Below, piece by piece: positions 51,569-61,521 of a stretch of 64,000 nt of DNA. Numbering within the stretch: position 1 is the stretch's first letter; the number at the start of each line of letters is the position of its first letter. The stretch comes from Halovenus amylolytica. GTDB taxonomy: Archaea; Halobacteriota; Halobacteria; Halobacteriales; Haloarculaceae. The position numbers were made by a program, and so were the translations under genes. The notes beneath the pieces were generated by a model that searched no databases, was not told the origin of the DNA, and was given only the letters and a program-made list of their open reading frames with translations. The stretch spans positions 180,189 through 244,188 of the forward strand of contig SAYS01000004.1 of the NCBI GenBank assembly GCA_004015825.1, given 5' to 3'.

Positions 51569-51643
51569 CGCCCCGGCCGGAATCGAACCGGCGACCTCTG
51601 GATTCAAAGTCCAGCGTCCCTCGCCAGCGGAGACTCCGGGGCT
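51569..51643 (-). tRNA. tRNA-Gln(TTG), first gene of the array
   Basis: Acceptor GCCCCG/CGGGGC (six pairs; first position unpaired), anticodon CTGGA-CTTTGAA-TCCAG, T GCCGG-TTCGATT-CCGGC. The 5'-most tRNA of the minus-strand array. Confidence 0.85.
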
Positions 51644-52320
51644 GGTGAGCGGATCGGCGATCCGCGACTCTCGGTGGAGAGAGCTGCAGCTATCTCTGCG
51701 GGAAGTGATGAGTACCGACTCCGAGGACGCTCAGCGCGTCTGGAGCTGGCCGCTCCTTGATGGATCGACCACGAACCAAAATGCCGCGAGCACCATCCTC
51801 ACGACTGTCCCACTACTGGGCAGCAATCGTGTTCGAAGATGGATGCAGGCGGTCATCCCGTCTTCCCCAGCTCCGGACGGGTACTCCGTGTGGGAGCCAG
51901 GTTATGCGGGGTGTGGTGTCCGGCTACCGCCGGCGGACGTCTGGCGTTCGCCTTTGGCTTGGAGCCAGCGGTTACCTTCCAATATATCCACACGCTGATC
52001 GCGTAGATATTCGCCGACGACGCGACCCGCGGCTAAAAGGGGGCTGACAGGTCGCGGTGTGTGGCGAATGTCGATCATTGTGTGGGAAACCTCGTTGTTG
52101 CGGGTTGTCTTTGACTTCAGTTACACATCAATATGGCAGGTGTATTAACTCTAGCCATGGTGTGTTACCAATACACACGAAGTGAATAGCATCCAGAAGC
52201 CCTTGAGCTCCGCTTATAATCTACCATGTGATATCCAAGAGCGGTATTAGTAGTTATTCTGACTATTTGTTTCATTTTCACCCATGAGTTTAAATACATT
52301 CTGGGGCATTATGAGACAAT
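51644..52320. other. Spacer upstream of the RNA array, with a possible IS end relic
   Basis: No gene. It should hold the array promoter (minus strand), but no clear TATA box is seen. GCGGTTACCTTCCAATATAT near 51,969 resembles the left end of the TnpB element (GTGGCTACCTTTCAATATGT), suggesting a lost insertion. The last 250 bases are AT-rich and contain the promoter for 52321. Confidence 0.5.
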
Positions 52321-53247
52321 ATGATCGGTGAACGAGAATTGCGGGTTCTTTCAGATCTTGACTCACCGAAATACCTCCGAGAATTGGCGGCGGATCTAGA
52401 TTACCGTGAGGACACGGTATCAGAGACGCTTGGTATCTTGGAAAAAGTAGGTCTTGTAAGAAAGAAACGAACAGCCCAAGGGACAATTGCTGAGCCAAGT
52501 GATGCACGGTGTATCGAAATTTTCCAGTCACTAACAGGAGCGAATCCACACATTGATCTTCCGGATCTGCTCACAAAATCGATGTTGAACGTTCTGTATT
52601 ATCTGAGCAGCGAGAATCCGTGGACTGCAACTGAACTCGCAGAGCGCACAGGTCACGCTCGCGCGACAATTTACCGTAATCTACGGACACTTACGAATCG
52701 AGCAATGGTACTCAAGGACCGAAGCCAGTACAGGCTAAGCGAAAAATTCGAAGACCTTCATCGCTTTGCGTACGAACTCCGACATCATCTTCACCGCGTC
52801 AAAATTAAACGACACGTAGGAAATGGGGCTCTCGTTTGGGAGTCTCACAAAGAGTTCCTCCTTCGTACCGAATCAGAGGTAGATCATTCAGCATACCATC
52901 GAACGGGACTTGATGCCTTCGCAGAGTACGAACTCCAATTTTTTACAACATCTGAACACTATTACTTCTATTCCGAAGAGCGCAATTCACTCACTCCGGC
53001 TGATCTGGTTTGTCACCTACTGCTTATAGAAAACGACTCACGACATCGAAAATATGCCCTGTTGCTTATCGTTGAGGCAGGATTATCACAGGAGCGTGTA
53101 GAGGAAGCCGCGAACTATTACGGAACTGAGGACATTGTGTTACCGTTGCTGAGATTTCTCAGTACCGAAGGAGAGGGTAACTCAGATGAGACACCAAGAT
53201 GGAAGGAATTCAAAGAATTAGCTTCTGAGTATGAGGTTGAACTATGA
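52321..53247 (+). CDS. Winged-helix regulator paired with a nucleotidyltransferase-like gene
   Basis: A 308-residue protein with two winged helices: residues 14-55 (YLRELAADLDYREDTVSETLGIL) and 95-135 (TATELAERTGHARATIYRNLRTL). The C-terminal half is alpha/beta with no known motif. The next gene starts inside its last codons (ATGA). The pair resembles two-gene AbiE-like or type IV-like toxin-antitoxin modules. It is more AT-rich than the flanks, suggesting separate acquisition. Confidence 0.75.
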   Translation: MIGERELRVLSDLDSPKYLRELAADLDYREDTVSETLGILEKVGLVRKKRTAQGTIAEPSDARCIEIFQSLTGANPHIDLPDLLTKSMLNVLYYLSSENPWTATELAERTGHARATIYRNLRTLTNRAMVLKDRSQYRLSEKFEDLHRFAYELRHHLHRVKIKRHVGNGALVWESHKEFLLRTESEVDHSAYHRTGLDAFAEYELQFFTTSEHYYFYSEERNSLTPADLVCHLLLIENDSRHRKYALLLIVEAGLSQERVEEAANYYGTEDIVLPLLRFLSTEGEGNSDETPRWKEFKELASEYEVEL

Positions 53248-54080
53248 GCCGGGAGCCGACATTTGGATCAACCGGAATCCGTGACCAATTTAGTGAACTT
53301 GCCGGCCTCATCAACAGGGAGTTGACCGTATACCTGATCGGCGGTGGTGCGCTAACTCTAATGGAACTCAAGAATGCCACAAAAGATATTGATTTGATTG
53401 TCCGAGACCAGTCTGAACTGAAATGGTTGTGGGATGTTCTCATTTCGGCTGGCTACGAGCCAGAGGATGATCTCTCAGAGGCGTATGAGAAACTCGATGC
53501 CGCCTTCATTCTTGAAAAGGATCGTCGTCGTTTTGATGTGTTTCATGAACAGGTAGCAGGTGTTATCTATCTCAGCGACGCGATGGTGTCTCGAAGTCAT
53601 CATCTATTCGATGAGGGCGAACTCTCGGTCAGAAGAGTATCGTTAAACGACATTTTCCTATTCAAAGCGGTCGCCAATCGGGATGATGATGTTGACGATA
53701 TGATTCGGATCGCCGAAGCCGGAATTGACTCAATAGTAATCGTCGAAGAAATCGAGACACAGCTCGATTTTATTGAAGGGGATGCGTTCATCGGGTCGAT
53801 GAAACATAAACTGGATCGACTGAAGGACGAGGGATATATCTTCGATATCCACGAGGAAATTGAAACGCTATATGCCAGCTCCCAAGACGGAGTAGCAGTC
53901 AGCAATGCTATGACTTCACTTTTGGAGCATGAATATGACGACAATCTCTACGCTGGCGTTCCCGAATCCAGAATTGAGCAGCAGGTTGGTGAAGAGACAG
54001 CTTCGTCTGGGATAGAATGGCTGGTACAGATTGGAAAAATCCAGCGTGCTTCAGACGGATCACTTATTTTTTCTGACTGA
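53244..54080 (+). CDS. DUF6036-like nucleotidyltransferase-fold protein
   Basis: A 278-residue protein. VYLIGGGALTLMELKNATKDIDLIV (residues 29-53) has the GG and DxD of nucleotidyltransferase-fold proteins, with a further acid in RRRFDVFHE. The C-terminal part (residues 165-275) is helical. It is probably the toxin or effector of the pair with 52321. Overlaps it by four bases. Confidence 0.75.
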   Translation: MSREPTFGSTGIRDQFSELAGLINRELTVYLIGGGALTLMELKNATKDIDLIVRDQSELKWLWDVLISAGYEPEDDLSEAYEKLDAAFILEKDRRRFDVFHEQVAGVIYLSDAMVSRSHHLFDEGELSVRRVSLNDIFLFKAVANRDDDVDDMIRIAEAGIDSIVIVEEIETQLDFIEGDAFIGSMKHKLDRLKDEGYIFDIHEEIETLYASSQDGVAVSNAMTSLLEHEYDDNLYAGVPESRIEQQVGEETASSGIEWLVQIGKIQRASDGSLIFSD

Positions 54081-54272
54081 TGTCTCCACCGACTGAATTT
54101 TTATAAGAGAAATAGATAAACGGAAAGACTGGGATATTTCACGACGAACGTATTTTAAGCCTCTTTTTTAAATAATGTTTGAAAAACATCGATTGAACAG
54201 GGAGTAGATAGACTTTCCAAGATGGAGTAATTTTCGGCCTATCAGGTTCACAGTCCAGCACGTTGCTGGGCA

Positions 54273-55838
54273 TCAGCACAGCAATAGATACAACCAGTAC
54301 GGCAGTCGGATAACACCATCATCCACCTCTTCAACGGGCTGGCCACTACGAACAGTATCTCCTGTAATGAGGAAGCCAAGTGGCGTCTCGTAGGTTTGTC
54401 TGAATTCTTGCACGGCAGCGAGCGACGCTTCCTGGTCGCGTGACTGATAGGCCAACCCAACGGGAACTGGGTTTTCATCCACTTCGAAGACGAAATCTAC
54501 CTCGCCGTTGCGGCCGCGCCAAAACTCGACAGCTGGCGTCGAGTCACTGCCCTGCGCTGCGTTGATGCCGTATGTAAATCGCATGGTGTGGTCGAATGCT
54601 GCGATGCGTGCGAGGTCAGCCTCCCGATCGAAATCGTTGCGAACTGTCGAAGCGTCTCCATCGGCGAGCGCCGTCACGAGGCCTGTATCACGCAGGAATA
54701 GTCGAACTCCGCGGGGCCTGCTGTTGTCGTATTCCGTGACGCCTGACAACAGATACAGTTGGTCCAGTGCAGGGAGATAACTGTCGGCGATCGTCCGCCG
54801 ATCGACATCGAACAGTTCGACGAGCTCCTGATACCGGAACGATTCGGCTGCTCGGTTCCGAGCTGCGAGCGCACACAGTCGCTCGAGATCTGCGACCGTC
54901 TGGATGGATTCGAAGCCCGGTACTTCCTGATACAGTGCGTTGCGCACGTCGTCGCGCAGGCGTGCGTAATCTGACGATGTTAATTCGGACGCTGACGCGA
55001 CGGCACCGCCCTGTTCGTAGCTGATGATCCCGCCCATTGCGAGGTACTCGACAACCTGTGACTGGATGCGGCGTTCGACAGCCGCCACCTTGTCGTACTT
55101 TCGCTGCAGTTCCGCAACGAGCGGTTCGATCTCGCCACTCTGGAGAGCGGTCGGTAGACTGTGTTCTCCACTCCGCAGCGATGTCGGGCTCACGCGCGTG
55201 TCCTCTACCTCGAAGTCTGGATACAGTGTGAAAATATAGTCGCGGAATTTTTCGGGCAGAATTGGTTGAATATCGTACGTTGGCGGTGACATTGGGCTAT
55301 TCTGGAGTTCCCGATCGATCTGGACGCCAGCACTCGCAGTCACCGCGACGTGTCGGCCCGCCATATCCTCAAGGAGTTCTGTCACTGGAACGCCCCAGCC
55401 GTCGATTGTCGGTTTGTTCGGATGCTCGATCAGATGGATGTCGTCGATAAAAATGAAGTGGGGGTAGTCGGTATCGACTCGACCCAGAATGCGACTTTCG
55501 TAGTACCGAACTGCGCGCTGGAGTTGTTCGTCCGACTGTAACTGATAGAGTGGGTCTGCGTCGAAGGGGAGATAGAGAAATCGTTCCGGGGCTTGGCCGG
55601 CATCGATCCGGTTGCGGATGAACTGATGCAACAGTGTCGTCTTTCCGACGCCCTGTCGACCGACCAGTCCTAGGAGGGGTTGATCTTCGAACTGGCTGCC
55701 GGATTCATCGGGACGCGCGAGATGATAGAAGTCACTCTTCTGGCGATCAGGGAGGGAAAAGGCCGCTGTGCCGTCTTCCCACCACGGATTGTGTTCGTGC
55801 AACGACCGGACGAGCGCATCCCCAGCGTCGAAAGCCAT
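54273..55838 (-). CDS. AAA ATPase with DUF4143-like C-terminal nuclease fold
   Basis: A 521-residue protein started at ATG 55838 (MAFDAGDALVRSL); the ATG at 55895 adds a basic 19-residue stretch. Walker A GRQGVGKTTLLHQF (about 65), Walker B FIFIDDIHLI (about 125), sensor-like VAVTASAG (about 160). The C-terminal part has FRYQELVELFDVDRRTIADSYL (winged helix) and VEFWRGRNGEVDFVFEVDE...PVGLAYQ, the PD-(D/E)XK-like DUF4143 end. Such ATPases are common and poorly defined, often linked to mobile DNA. Confidence 0.82.
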   Translation of the reverse strand: MAFDAGDALVRSLHEHNPWWEDGTAAFSLPDRQKSDFYHLARPDESGSQFEDQPLLGLVGRQGVGKTTLLHQFIRNRIDAGQAPERFLYLPFDADPLYQLQSDEQLQRAVRYYESRILGRVDTDYPHFIFIDDIHLIEHPNKPTIDGWGVPVTELLEDMAGRHVAVTASAGVQIDRELQNSPMSPPTYDIQPILPEKFRDYIFTLYPDFEVEDTRVSPTSLRSGEHSLPTALQSGEIEPLVAELQRKYDKVAAVERRIQSQVVEYLAMGGIISYEQGGAVASASELTSSDYARLRDDVRNALYQEVPGFESIQTVADLERLCALAARNRAAESFRYQELVELFDVDRRTIADSYLPALDQLYLLSGVTEYDNSRPRGVRLFLRDTGLVTALADGDASTVRNDFDREADLARIAAFDHTMRFTYGINAAQGSDSTPAVEFWRGRNGEVDFVFEVDENPVPVGLAYQSRDQEASLAAVQEFRQTYETPLGFLITGDTVRSGQPVEEVDDGVIRLPYWLYLLLC

Positions 55839-56176
55839 TATTTCGTTGCTGGACAGTTGGGTGCCCTCGAAATGATTGTTTCGTCTTGATACCACACAGT
55901 ACAGCGGAGGTTATTCACATCCAAGCCGGGTTCTGTCGTATCTACTCCGTCTCGATCCGGATTAATACGCATCGGAGTGTGTCTTTTCCCGAGTCTACTC
56001 TCCATACAGTGCATTATAGCGAAGACTTTATAACAATTTGGTTCATAGAAGTGAGTAGGATGGGAGCAAAAGAGACATTGTAGTGGTGATTTCCGCTCTT
56101 CGATTCCAGCGAGAAATGAGACACGATCGGAGACCACCCGCTGGCTGTCCGGGGCACGGCAGCTACCATCGACAAT
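55839..56176. other. Divergent spacer
   Basis: About 340 bases between divergent genes, containing both promoters; ATTATAGCG and TTTATAACAATTTGG near 56,012-56,040 are TATA-like. No RNA structure noticed. Confidence 0.45.
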
Positions 56177-58267
56177 ATGAACACGACGTACACTGACATC
56201 GGGGAAGGGAACCGCCGCACCATCACAGTCGAACTACTCAGCCGCCAGAATATTGCGACCGAGGGCGACCACGTCGAGCAGCTGATCGTCGCTGACCGAA
56301 CGAGAGCCGAGTTCACCATACTCGTCCAGTCTGGTGAGATCGATGCAGATCTGGAAACAGGAGCGAGGTACAACATCTACGGATTGCTGGGAGCAAATCC
56401 CATCGACGGAGCAGCGGATCTACAAGCCGAGTGTCCGCACTGTGGCGGGCAGATTCGCTCGGGACAGGCTGTTGACACAGTCAACCATGCGATCGTCGCA
56501 GCCGCAGCAAAACTCGATCTCACCGATTCATTCGGAATTATTGACCGTCAGGCATCTCTGCATGGAGTTTCGTCGGATGACGCGCTCGTTGACGACTGGA
56601 ATCCGATGGCAGCGGACAGTCAAGCTACGACGCCAGAATACGTCTGCGAGTCCTGCAACCGAGAAGTAGCACCGCACGAACTTCAAACTGGACAGAATCA
56701 GGAGTATGGTGCAGGACTGCTCAAGTCACCCGAGCCAGTGTCCAACGCAGCCGCCCCTAAGATGTCGAATCAAGAAACGGTCGGGCTCGCCACGGGCGGG
56801 GCGAAAGACGTGACCAATTTCCGGGAGAACATCGCAGAAGAGTACACGCCCCAGCCCGAAGCGATCAGTGACGAAGGGCTGTTTTACGACTACTATTTCG
56901 AGACCGGTGAAAGAACTGCATCAGATGCGCTGTTCGCCCCACGCTACGCAGCTGCCAGGAGCGAGCACCCGATCAGCGGGGATACCGAGCAGTATCTCTC
57001 GGTCGGACTCGATTCAACGCTCTCTGTCGACGAGTTCGACCGCCCACGGCTGGATCTCGTTGCTGTCCTCGATGTCTCGGGCTCCATGGAGAGTCCATTT
57101 GATGCCTACTACTACGACGAGCACGGGACCAGACACGATGTCGAAGACGGCGCAGAAACGAAACTTGACGCCGCGACACAATCACTCTGTGCGCTGACCG
57201 AGCAACTCCGGCCAGAGGACCGCCTCGGGGTCGTCCTCTACAACCACCGCGCTCACGTGGCAAAACCGCTGCGTGATGTCGGGACAACTGATATGCCCGC
57301 GATCCGCCGCCACATCCGTGAGATCGCAGCCGGTGGGAGCACCAACCTCGCGGATGGATTCGAGGCGGCCGTCGATATGCTCGTCCGTGACGAACCCGAC
57401 CCGCGCGTCGAACGCCGTGTCGTCTTCATGACCGACATGATGCCGAACACCGGGACGACGGGAGAGAGTGAACTCACCAGACTGTTCGGGGATGCAGCCA
57501 CCGACGGGATCCACACGACGTTCATCGGGATGGGACTCGACGCGAATGCGGAGTTGGCAGACACCCTGTCGGGCATCCGCGGTGCAAACCACTACTTCAT
57601 CCACTCGGCAACGGAGTTCGAACGCCGACTCGGTGAGGAGTTCGACTACATGGTCACGCCGCTGGTGTACGACCTCACCCTCGAACTGGACGCTGATGGA
57701 TACGAGATAGAAACAGTCCATGGCTCCCCGTCGGCGGACGCGGAACGTGACCAACTCATGCACGTCGGAACCCTGTTCCCTTCGGCCAAAGAAGACGGCG
57801 AGGCGCGGGGCGGCGTCGTGCTCGTCCGATTGGCAGAGACAGACAGTGGTGGAAATCTGGATCTGGTCGCTTCGTGGACGGAGCGCGACGGTGGCGAGCA
57901 CACCGAGCGTGTGCAGGTTGAGCTCCCAGCGGAGACTGAGACATACGCACACAGTGGGATTCGAAAAGCAATCGCGCTCGCCCGGTACGCCGACGAACTT
58001 CGAACGTGGGCCGCTGATCTCCACGAGCGGGCAGATGCAGCGACTGGCGTGGATGACTGGCTGCTCACGGACCAGCCCGGTCAGCACGAACGGGAGTCCG
58101 TGCCGCTGGTTGTTCCCGACCGGTATGTCGATCGGTTCCACGATCTCCGCGACTATCTCGAAGCGGAGATGGACGCAGTTGGCGATAAGACGCTCCAGCA
58201 GGAAATCGAACTGCTCGGAACGCTCTGTGACACCGGTGAGCAGCGACGGACGGAGGTGCGTGAGTGA
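56177..58267 (+). CDS. Zinc-binding and vWA-domain protein, first gene of the right operon
   Basis: A 696-residue protein. The N-terminal 90 residues are strand-rich, OB-like (ITVELLSRQNIATEG...FTILVQSGEI). CPHCGGQI (about 96) and CESCNREV (about 157) form a zinc site. The vWA domain begins near 290 with the metal-ion site DVSGSMES, followed by GGSTNLADGF and FMTDMMPN. It may sense nucleic acid through the OB/zinc part and use vWA as a scaffold. Ro60 also ends in a vWA domain, and vWA proteins recur near Ro60 genes. It overlaps the next gene. Confidence 0.8.
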   Translation: MNTTYTDIGEGNRRTITVELLSRQNIATEGDHVEQLIVADRTRAEFTILVQSGEIDADLETGARYNIYGLLGANPIDGAADLQAECPHCGGQIRSGQAVDTVNHAIVAAAAKLDLTDSFGIIDRQASLHGVSSDDALVDDWNPMAADSQATTPEYVCESCNREVAPHELQTGQNQEYGAGLLKSPEPVSNAAAPKMSNQETVGLATGGAKDVTNFRENIAEEYTPQPEAISDEGLFYDYYFETGERTASDALFAPRYAAARSEHPISGDTEQYLSVGLDSTLSVDEFDRPRLDLVAVLDVSGSMESPFDAYYYDEHGTRHDVEDGAETKLDAATQSLCALTEQLRPEDRLGVVLYNHRAHVAKPLRDVGTTDMPAIRRHIREIAAGGSTNLADGFEAAVDMLVRDEPDPRVERRVVFMTDMMPNTGTTGESELTRLFGDAATDGIHTTFIGMGLDANAELADTLSGIRGANHYFIHSATEFERRLGEEFDYMVTPLVYDLTLELDADGYEIETVHGSPSADAERDQLMHVGTLFPSAKEDGEARGGVVLVRLAETDSGGNLDLVASWTERDGGEHTERVQVELPAETETYAHSGIRKAIALARYADELRTWAADLHERADAATGVDDWLLTDQPGQHERESVPLVVPDRYVDRFHDLRDYLEAEMDAVGDKTLQQEIELLGTLCDTGEQRRTEVRE

Positions 58268-59175
58268 TGCTGGTGTTCGCGTTCGACCGTGACTGGACGG
58301 TGGACGTGAACCCGCGTCCAGACCACGAGGCCGTCCCGCTGGAGTGGGTCCGCCATCTCGCTCACGAAACCGAGCACGCAGTTTACGCGATTGGGAATCA
58401 GGAACTGGTCGAGGAAGCTGCAATTCCGGGTGTTGTCGATATCGTCGGGCGCCATCCGGACGACTGGGACCAGTGGCTCGGCGAGAAAGGGCCAGACGGC
58501 TACTACGAACGGTTTCCGAGCCGCCGCGAACGACTGGCGCTCATCGCCGATCTGCATCCAGCGGCAGATGACTACGTCGTCGTTGATGATATTGATCTCG
58601 ATGATGTCGATGGCTGGCATCACTACTATGCCTGGGACTTCGTACCAGCCGTCAAGCAGGGAGACATTGACAGCGATCTCCCCTGGGTCGAGGCACCCGG
58701 TACTGGCAGTGATCTCACCACAGCGGCAGAGACTGCTTCCTCGGAGAGACAATCATCCTCCCTCGATAGCGACAGAACCGATCCAAACACTGAAGAATCG
58801 TCGAATAGGACGAAACGTGGGCCAGCAAACCCCTTGATAGATCGTTCGATGAGTGCCCTGTTCCAACCCGAACTGGACGGGGCATTCGAGATGCTGGATT
58901 CCCGCCACCGGCGCCTGATTCTCCTGGGATTGAACCGTGGTATCGTCGAGACGATGGATGATGTACTGTCGCAGGACGTATTCGATGGAGAGGCAGACGA
59001 GGTGATATTGATCCACAACCATCTCCCAAAATTAGCGAAGGGAGGCTACGTCAGATGGGACCGTTCAACAGGAGAGATATCGAGAGGACCCAACTTTGGC
59101 GAAATCGAACCGCTTCTCGATCTCATCGACACCCATGCTGATGAACTGTCACCGAAACTGCTTCAAGGTGATTAG
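58264..59175 (+). CDS. HAD-like protein with C-terminal winged helix
   Basis: A 303-residue protein from GTG 58264 (ATG 58267 possible). FAFDRDWTVDVNP at residues 4-16 resembles a HAD motif I (DxDxT) and VVDDIDLDDV (about 105) the acidic motif IV. The last 120 residues after a Ser/Thr-rich linker form a winged helix of a type frequent in haloarchaea (FEMLDSRHRRLILLGLNRG; LIHNHLPKLAKGGYV). The enzymatic substrate is unknown; phosphate transfer on nucleotide or RNA ends is possible. Confidence 0.7.
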   Translation: MMLVFAFDRDWTVDVNPRPDHEAVPLEWVRHLAHETEHAVYAIGNQELVEEAAIPGVVDIVGRHPDDWDQWLGEKGPDGYYERFPSRRERLALIADLHPAADDYVVVDDIDLDDVDGWHHYYAWDFVPAVKQGDIDSDLPWVEAPGTGSDLTTAAETASSERQSSSLDSDRTDPNTEESSNRTKRGPANPLIDRSMSALFQPELDGAFEMLDSRHRRLILLGLNRGIVETMDDVLSQDVFDGEADEVILIHNHLPKLAKGGYVRWDRSTGEISRGPNFGEIEPLLDLIDTHADELSPKLLQGD

Positions 59176-59176
59176 C

Positions 59177-59341
59177 ATGAGAGATGTGAAACCGGATCTG
59201 GAACGTGGAACCGAGAGTTGGGAGAACAGTGAACAGCTTCGTCCGGAATCAGCACTCAGAGAGGGCGGTACCCCGTATAACGGTCCTCGTCTGATAGGTC
59301 CATCGGCTGAATTACGCACGCCAGTGGGTGAGCGACGATGA
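59177..59341 (+). CDS. Small 54-aa protein coupled to the phosphoesterase
   Basis: From ATG 59177 (MRDVKPDLERGTESWE) to a stop that overlaps the next start (ATGA). It begins one base after the preceding stop codon. Both junctions suggest a real coupled gene. The function is unknown; it is hydrophilic with no motif. Confidence 0.55.
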   Translation: MRDVKPDLERGTESWENSEQLRPESALREGGTPYNGPRLIGPSAELRTPVGERR

Positions 59342-59994
59342 CCGATGAATCCACGCGAGTGGGACTCATCTCAGATGTCCACGGCAACGCTGTCGCATTA
59401 GAGGCAGTGCTCGACGACATGGGGGCCGTGGACACCGTTGTTTGCGCTGGCGACATCGTTGGCTATGGACCGTCTCCAGAGGAATGTCTCGACACAGTGC
59501 GTGGCCGGGATATTCCGACCGTCGAAGGAAATCACGAGCGGGCAGTCGTCGCGGGACGCCCCTACGAGTCAGGTGATCGATATGCCTGGAAAACGCTTTC
59601 CGAGTCTGACCTGCAATGGCTGGAGGCACGTCCCCGAGAACGCCTGCTCTTCGACGGTCGTCTCAAAGTTGTCCACGATCATCCAGACGAACGGAACCGA
59701 TACACCATCCCGGAAGCGTTCGATCCAGCACTGCTTGACGGGGAAGATGTCCTCGTGCTCGGGCATACCCACATCCAGCATGCGGAGGTGTTCGACGAGG
59801 GAATCGTCGTGAATCCCGGCAGCGTCGGCCAGCCACGCGACGGAGATCCGGATGCTGCCTACGCTATCGTCGATTTGGACGAATTGACAGTTGATCTCCG
59901 GCGTGTCTCGTACGATATCGAACGTGTCCAGCAGCGTATCAGAGACGCCGGAATTGCCGAACACAACGCTGAGCGACTCGCACAGGATCGATAA
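59338..59994 (+). CDS. Calcineurin-like metallophosphoesterase (YfcE/MJ0936 type)
   Basis: A 218-residue protein with the complete set: ISDVHGN (residues 10-16), AGDIVGYGPSP (about 39), VEGNHE (about 63), and GHTHIQH (about 142) plus NPGSVGQPRDG (about 157). This short class hydrolyses phosphodiesters or phosphomonoesters of nucleotides, with 2',3'-cyclic phosphodiesterase activity in some members, which would suit RNA-end repair. That link is an inference from the neighbourhood. Confidence 0.87.
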   Translation: MTDESTRVGLISDVHGNAVALEAVLDDMGAVDTVVCAGDIVGYGPSPEECLDTVRGRDIPTVEGNHERAVVAGRPYESGDRYAWKTLSESDLQWLEARPRERLLFDGRLKVVHDHPDERNRYTIPEAFDPALLDGEDVLVLGHTHIQHAEVFDEGIVVNPGSVGQPRDGDPDAAYAIVDLDELTVDLRRVSYDIERVQQRIRDAGIAEHNAERLAQDR

Positions 59995-60023
59995 CGCAGT
60001 AGAAACAGTAAAGCTACCCCACT

Positions 60024-61517
60024 ATGCCACTATACAACCTCACGTACCAGTTTGAATCGGACGGCGGGAATATCGAGTACAAGACCGCCCAGCAGGTTCA
60101 GAAGGAAGCGGAAACCCACGGTATGGAGATAAAGCCAGTTACGACCGGCCTCGATATTGACGGAGATACCGTAGGCGGGACTGTCGTCGTTGATATCGCA
60201 GACGATGTCGTTCCAGCAGATGTCTTCGAATCCGCAGATGCGATTTCTTCGATCCCAGTAGATAGAGAATCCGAGGGCGACAACGGTGAAAACTCAATTG
60301 AAGCACCACCGGCAGATCCAGAGCCTGCGATGGACGTACACCGGTTCGAGTCGAACAGTGAAGTGGCGGCTGTTCTTGCTGACGTAAGTGAGACGCCCGG
60401 GCGGGGCGCACTCTTCCATGCGGATCTCACCCACTGTCAACCATTCAAGCGGGATCTATGGCTCGTCACAATTCGTAGCGAGACAGTTGAGAGATCTGAA
60501 CTTACGAAAGCTGATCTGCTTGCGTTCTACTTCGAGCATCTCGACTTGTTTGAGGATACGCCCTCGCTCAAGATTGGTGTCTATCATGGCACTGCTGAGG
60601 CGCCGATCCAACTCTCCCTCGTGGCTTCACTGACTGATCCAGCGGATGCCCAAAAACTCGCACAACAGATCAAGAGTCAGAGTCCGACGAACTTCTACCG
60701 GTTTGAGCTGACGAAAAAGTCACTGGTCGTCGGTGAAGCGACACACGGACCGGGCCAGATCGAGGCGATCTTCCAGAATGCTGCAGGCGACGAACTCTCC
60801 AGTCGGGAGATAGCGTACCGACGCTGGCACGAGGAACTCGCTGCGAGCTATCACCCACTCGGGATCATTGTAGAGGGTGAACTGTATCGGCCTGTGCCCG
60901 GAGACAATTCGACGGATGCCGATGTTGGAGAACCTCTCGTCCTTGCGTCGTACCGTGATGGGAACGGCAAGCCGTGGCAGTTCGGGCTGACTCGCTACGA
61001 TAATCAGTTACTCATGACGCAGGCGAGGGCCTCGCCAGCCAAGTTCGATCCCGTCCTGAAGCGGTTCCCGATCGAGACACAGGAACTCGGTGACGAACCG
61101 CTTGTGTTCAGCCACACGGTCAGTCGACGTGTCTGGTCGGAGGATCCACAGAATCTGCATATCCAGTCACAGCGAAGTGAGGGACTCATCACACAGTTCG
61201 TGTACAAGAATTCTGCAGGGTGGCATCTGATCCAGCCGAAGGCAAACCGCGATCCGGATGAACCAGCGGACGCGGCGTTCGAACAGACCAGACTTGACGG
61301 CGTCTCGGTCCGGTCGTCAAAACTCTCTGCTAACACTGACGGCGAGACGAAGGCAACGGTGGAACACGAATATCAGATTGCAAATGATGTGTTCGATGCG
61401 TGCGAGTGCCTATACGCTCTCTCGTATTACGAAGCAAACGAGGAATCGTTCGACCGGCTTCAGTGGGAGATCGCTGATGCCACGGCGTACGAAATCGTGA
61501 ACGACAACCCAGAGTGA
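60024..61517 (+). CDS. Hypothetical 497-aa protein
   Basis: I do not recognise the family. It begins MPLYNLTYQFESDGG and is rich in strands, with an acidic linker near residues 80-100. The core (about 230-420) contains FRFELTKKSLVVGEATHG-like strands and WHEELAASYHPLGIIVEGELY. No catalytic signature is apparent. It lies 29 bases after the phosphoesterase and four before the ADP-ribosylglycohydrolase gene in one direction, so it is likely co-expressed. Confidence 0.65.
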   Translation: MPLYNLTYQFESDGGNIEYKTAQQVQKEAETHGMEIKPVTTGLDIDGDTVGGTVVVDIADDVVPADVFESADAISSIPVDRESEGDNGENSIEAPPADPEPAMDVHRFESNSEVAAVLADVSETPGRGALFHADLTHCQPFKRDLWLVTIRSETVERSELTKADLLAFYFEHLDLFEDTPSLKIGVYHGTAEAPIQLSLVASLTDPADAQKLAQQIKSQSPTNFYRFELTKKSLVVGEATHGPGQIEAIFQNAAGDELSSREIAYRRWHEELAASYHPLGIIVEGELYRPVPGDNSTDADVGEPLVLASYRDGNGKPWQFGLTRYDNQLLMTQARASPAKFDPVLKRFPIETQELGDEPLVFSHTVSRRVWSEDPQNLHIQSQRSEGLITQFVYKNSAGWHLIQPKANRDPDEPADAAFEQTRLDGVSVRSSKLSANTDGETKATVEHEYQIANDVFDACECLYALSYYEANEESFDRLQWEIADATAYEIVNDNPE

Positions 61518-61521
61518 TACG

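Noticed and set aside
46776..51643. CRISPR array
   Set aside because: Regular spacing of similar segments is due to T arms and tRNA structure; there is no constant direct repeat with unique spacers and no cas genes.
44845..51760. Many long + and - strand ORFs over the tRNA array
   Set aside because: They are rich in Arg/Ser/Pro, overlap folded tRNA and Y-like RNAs, and none has the acidic composition of real genes here.
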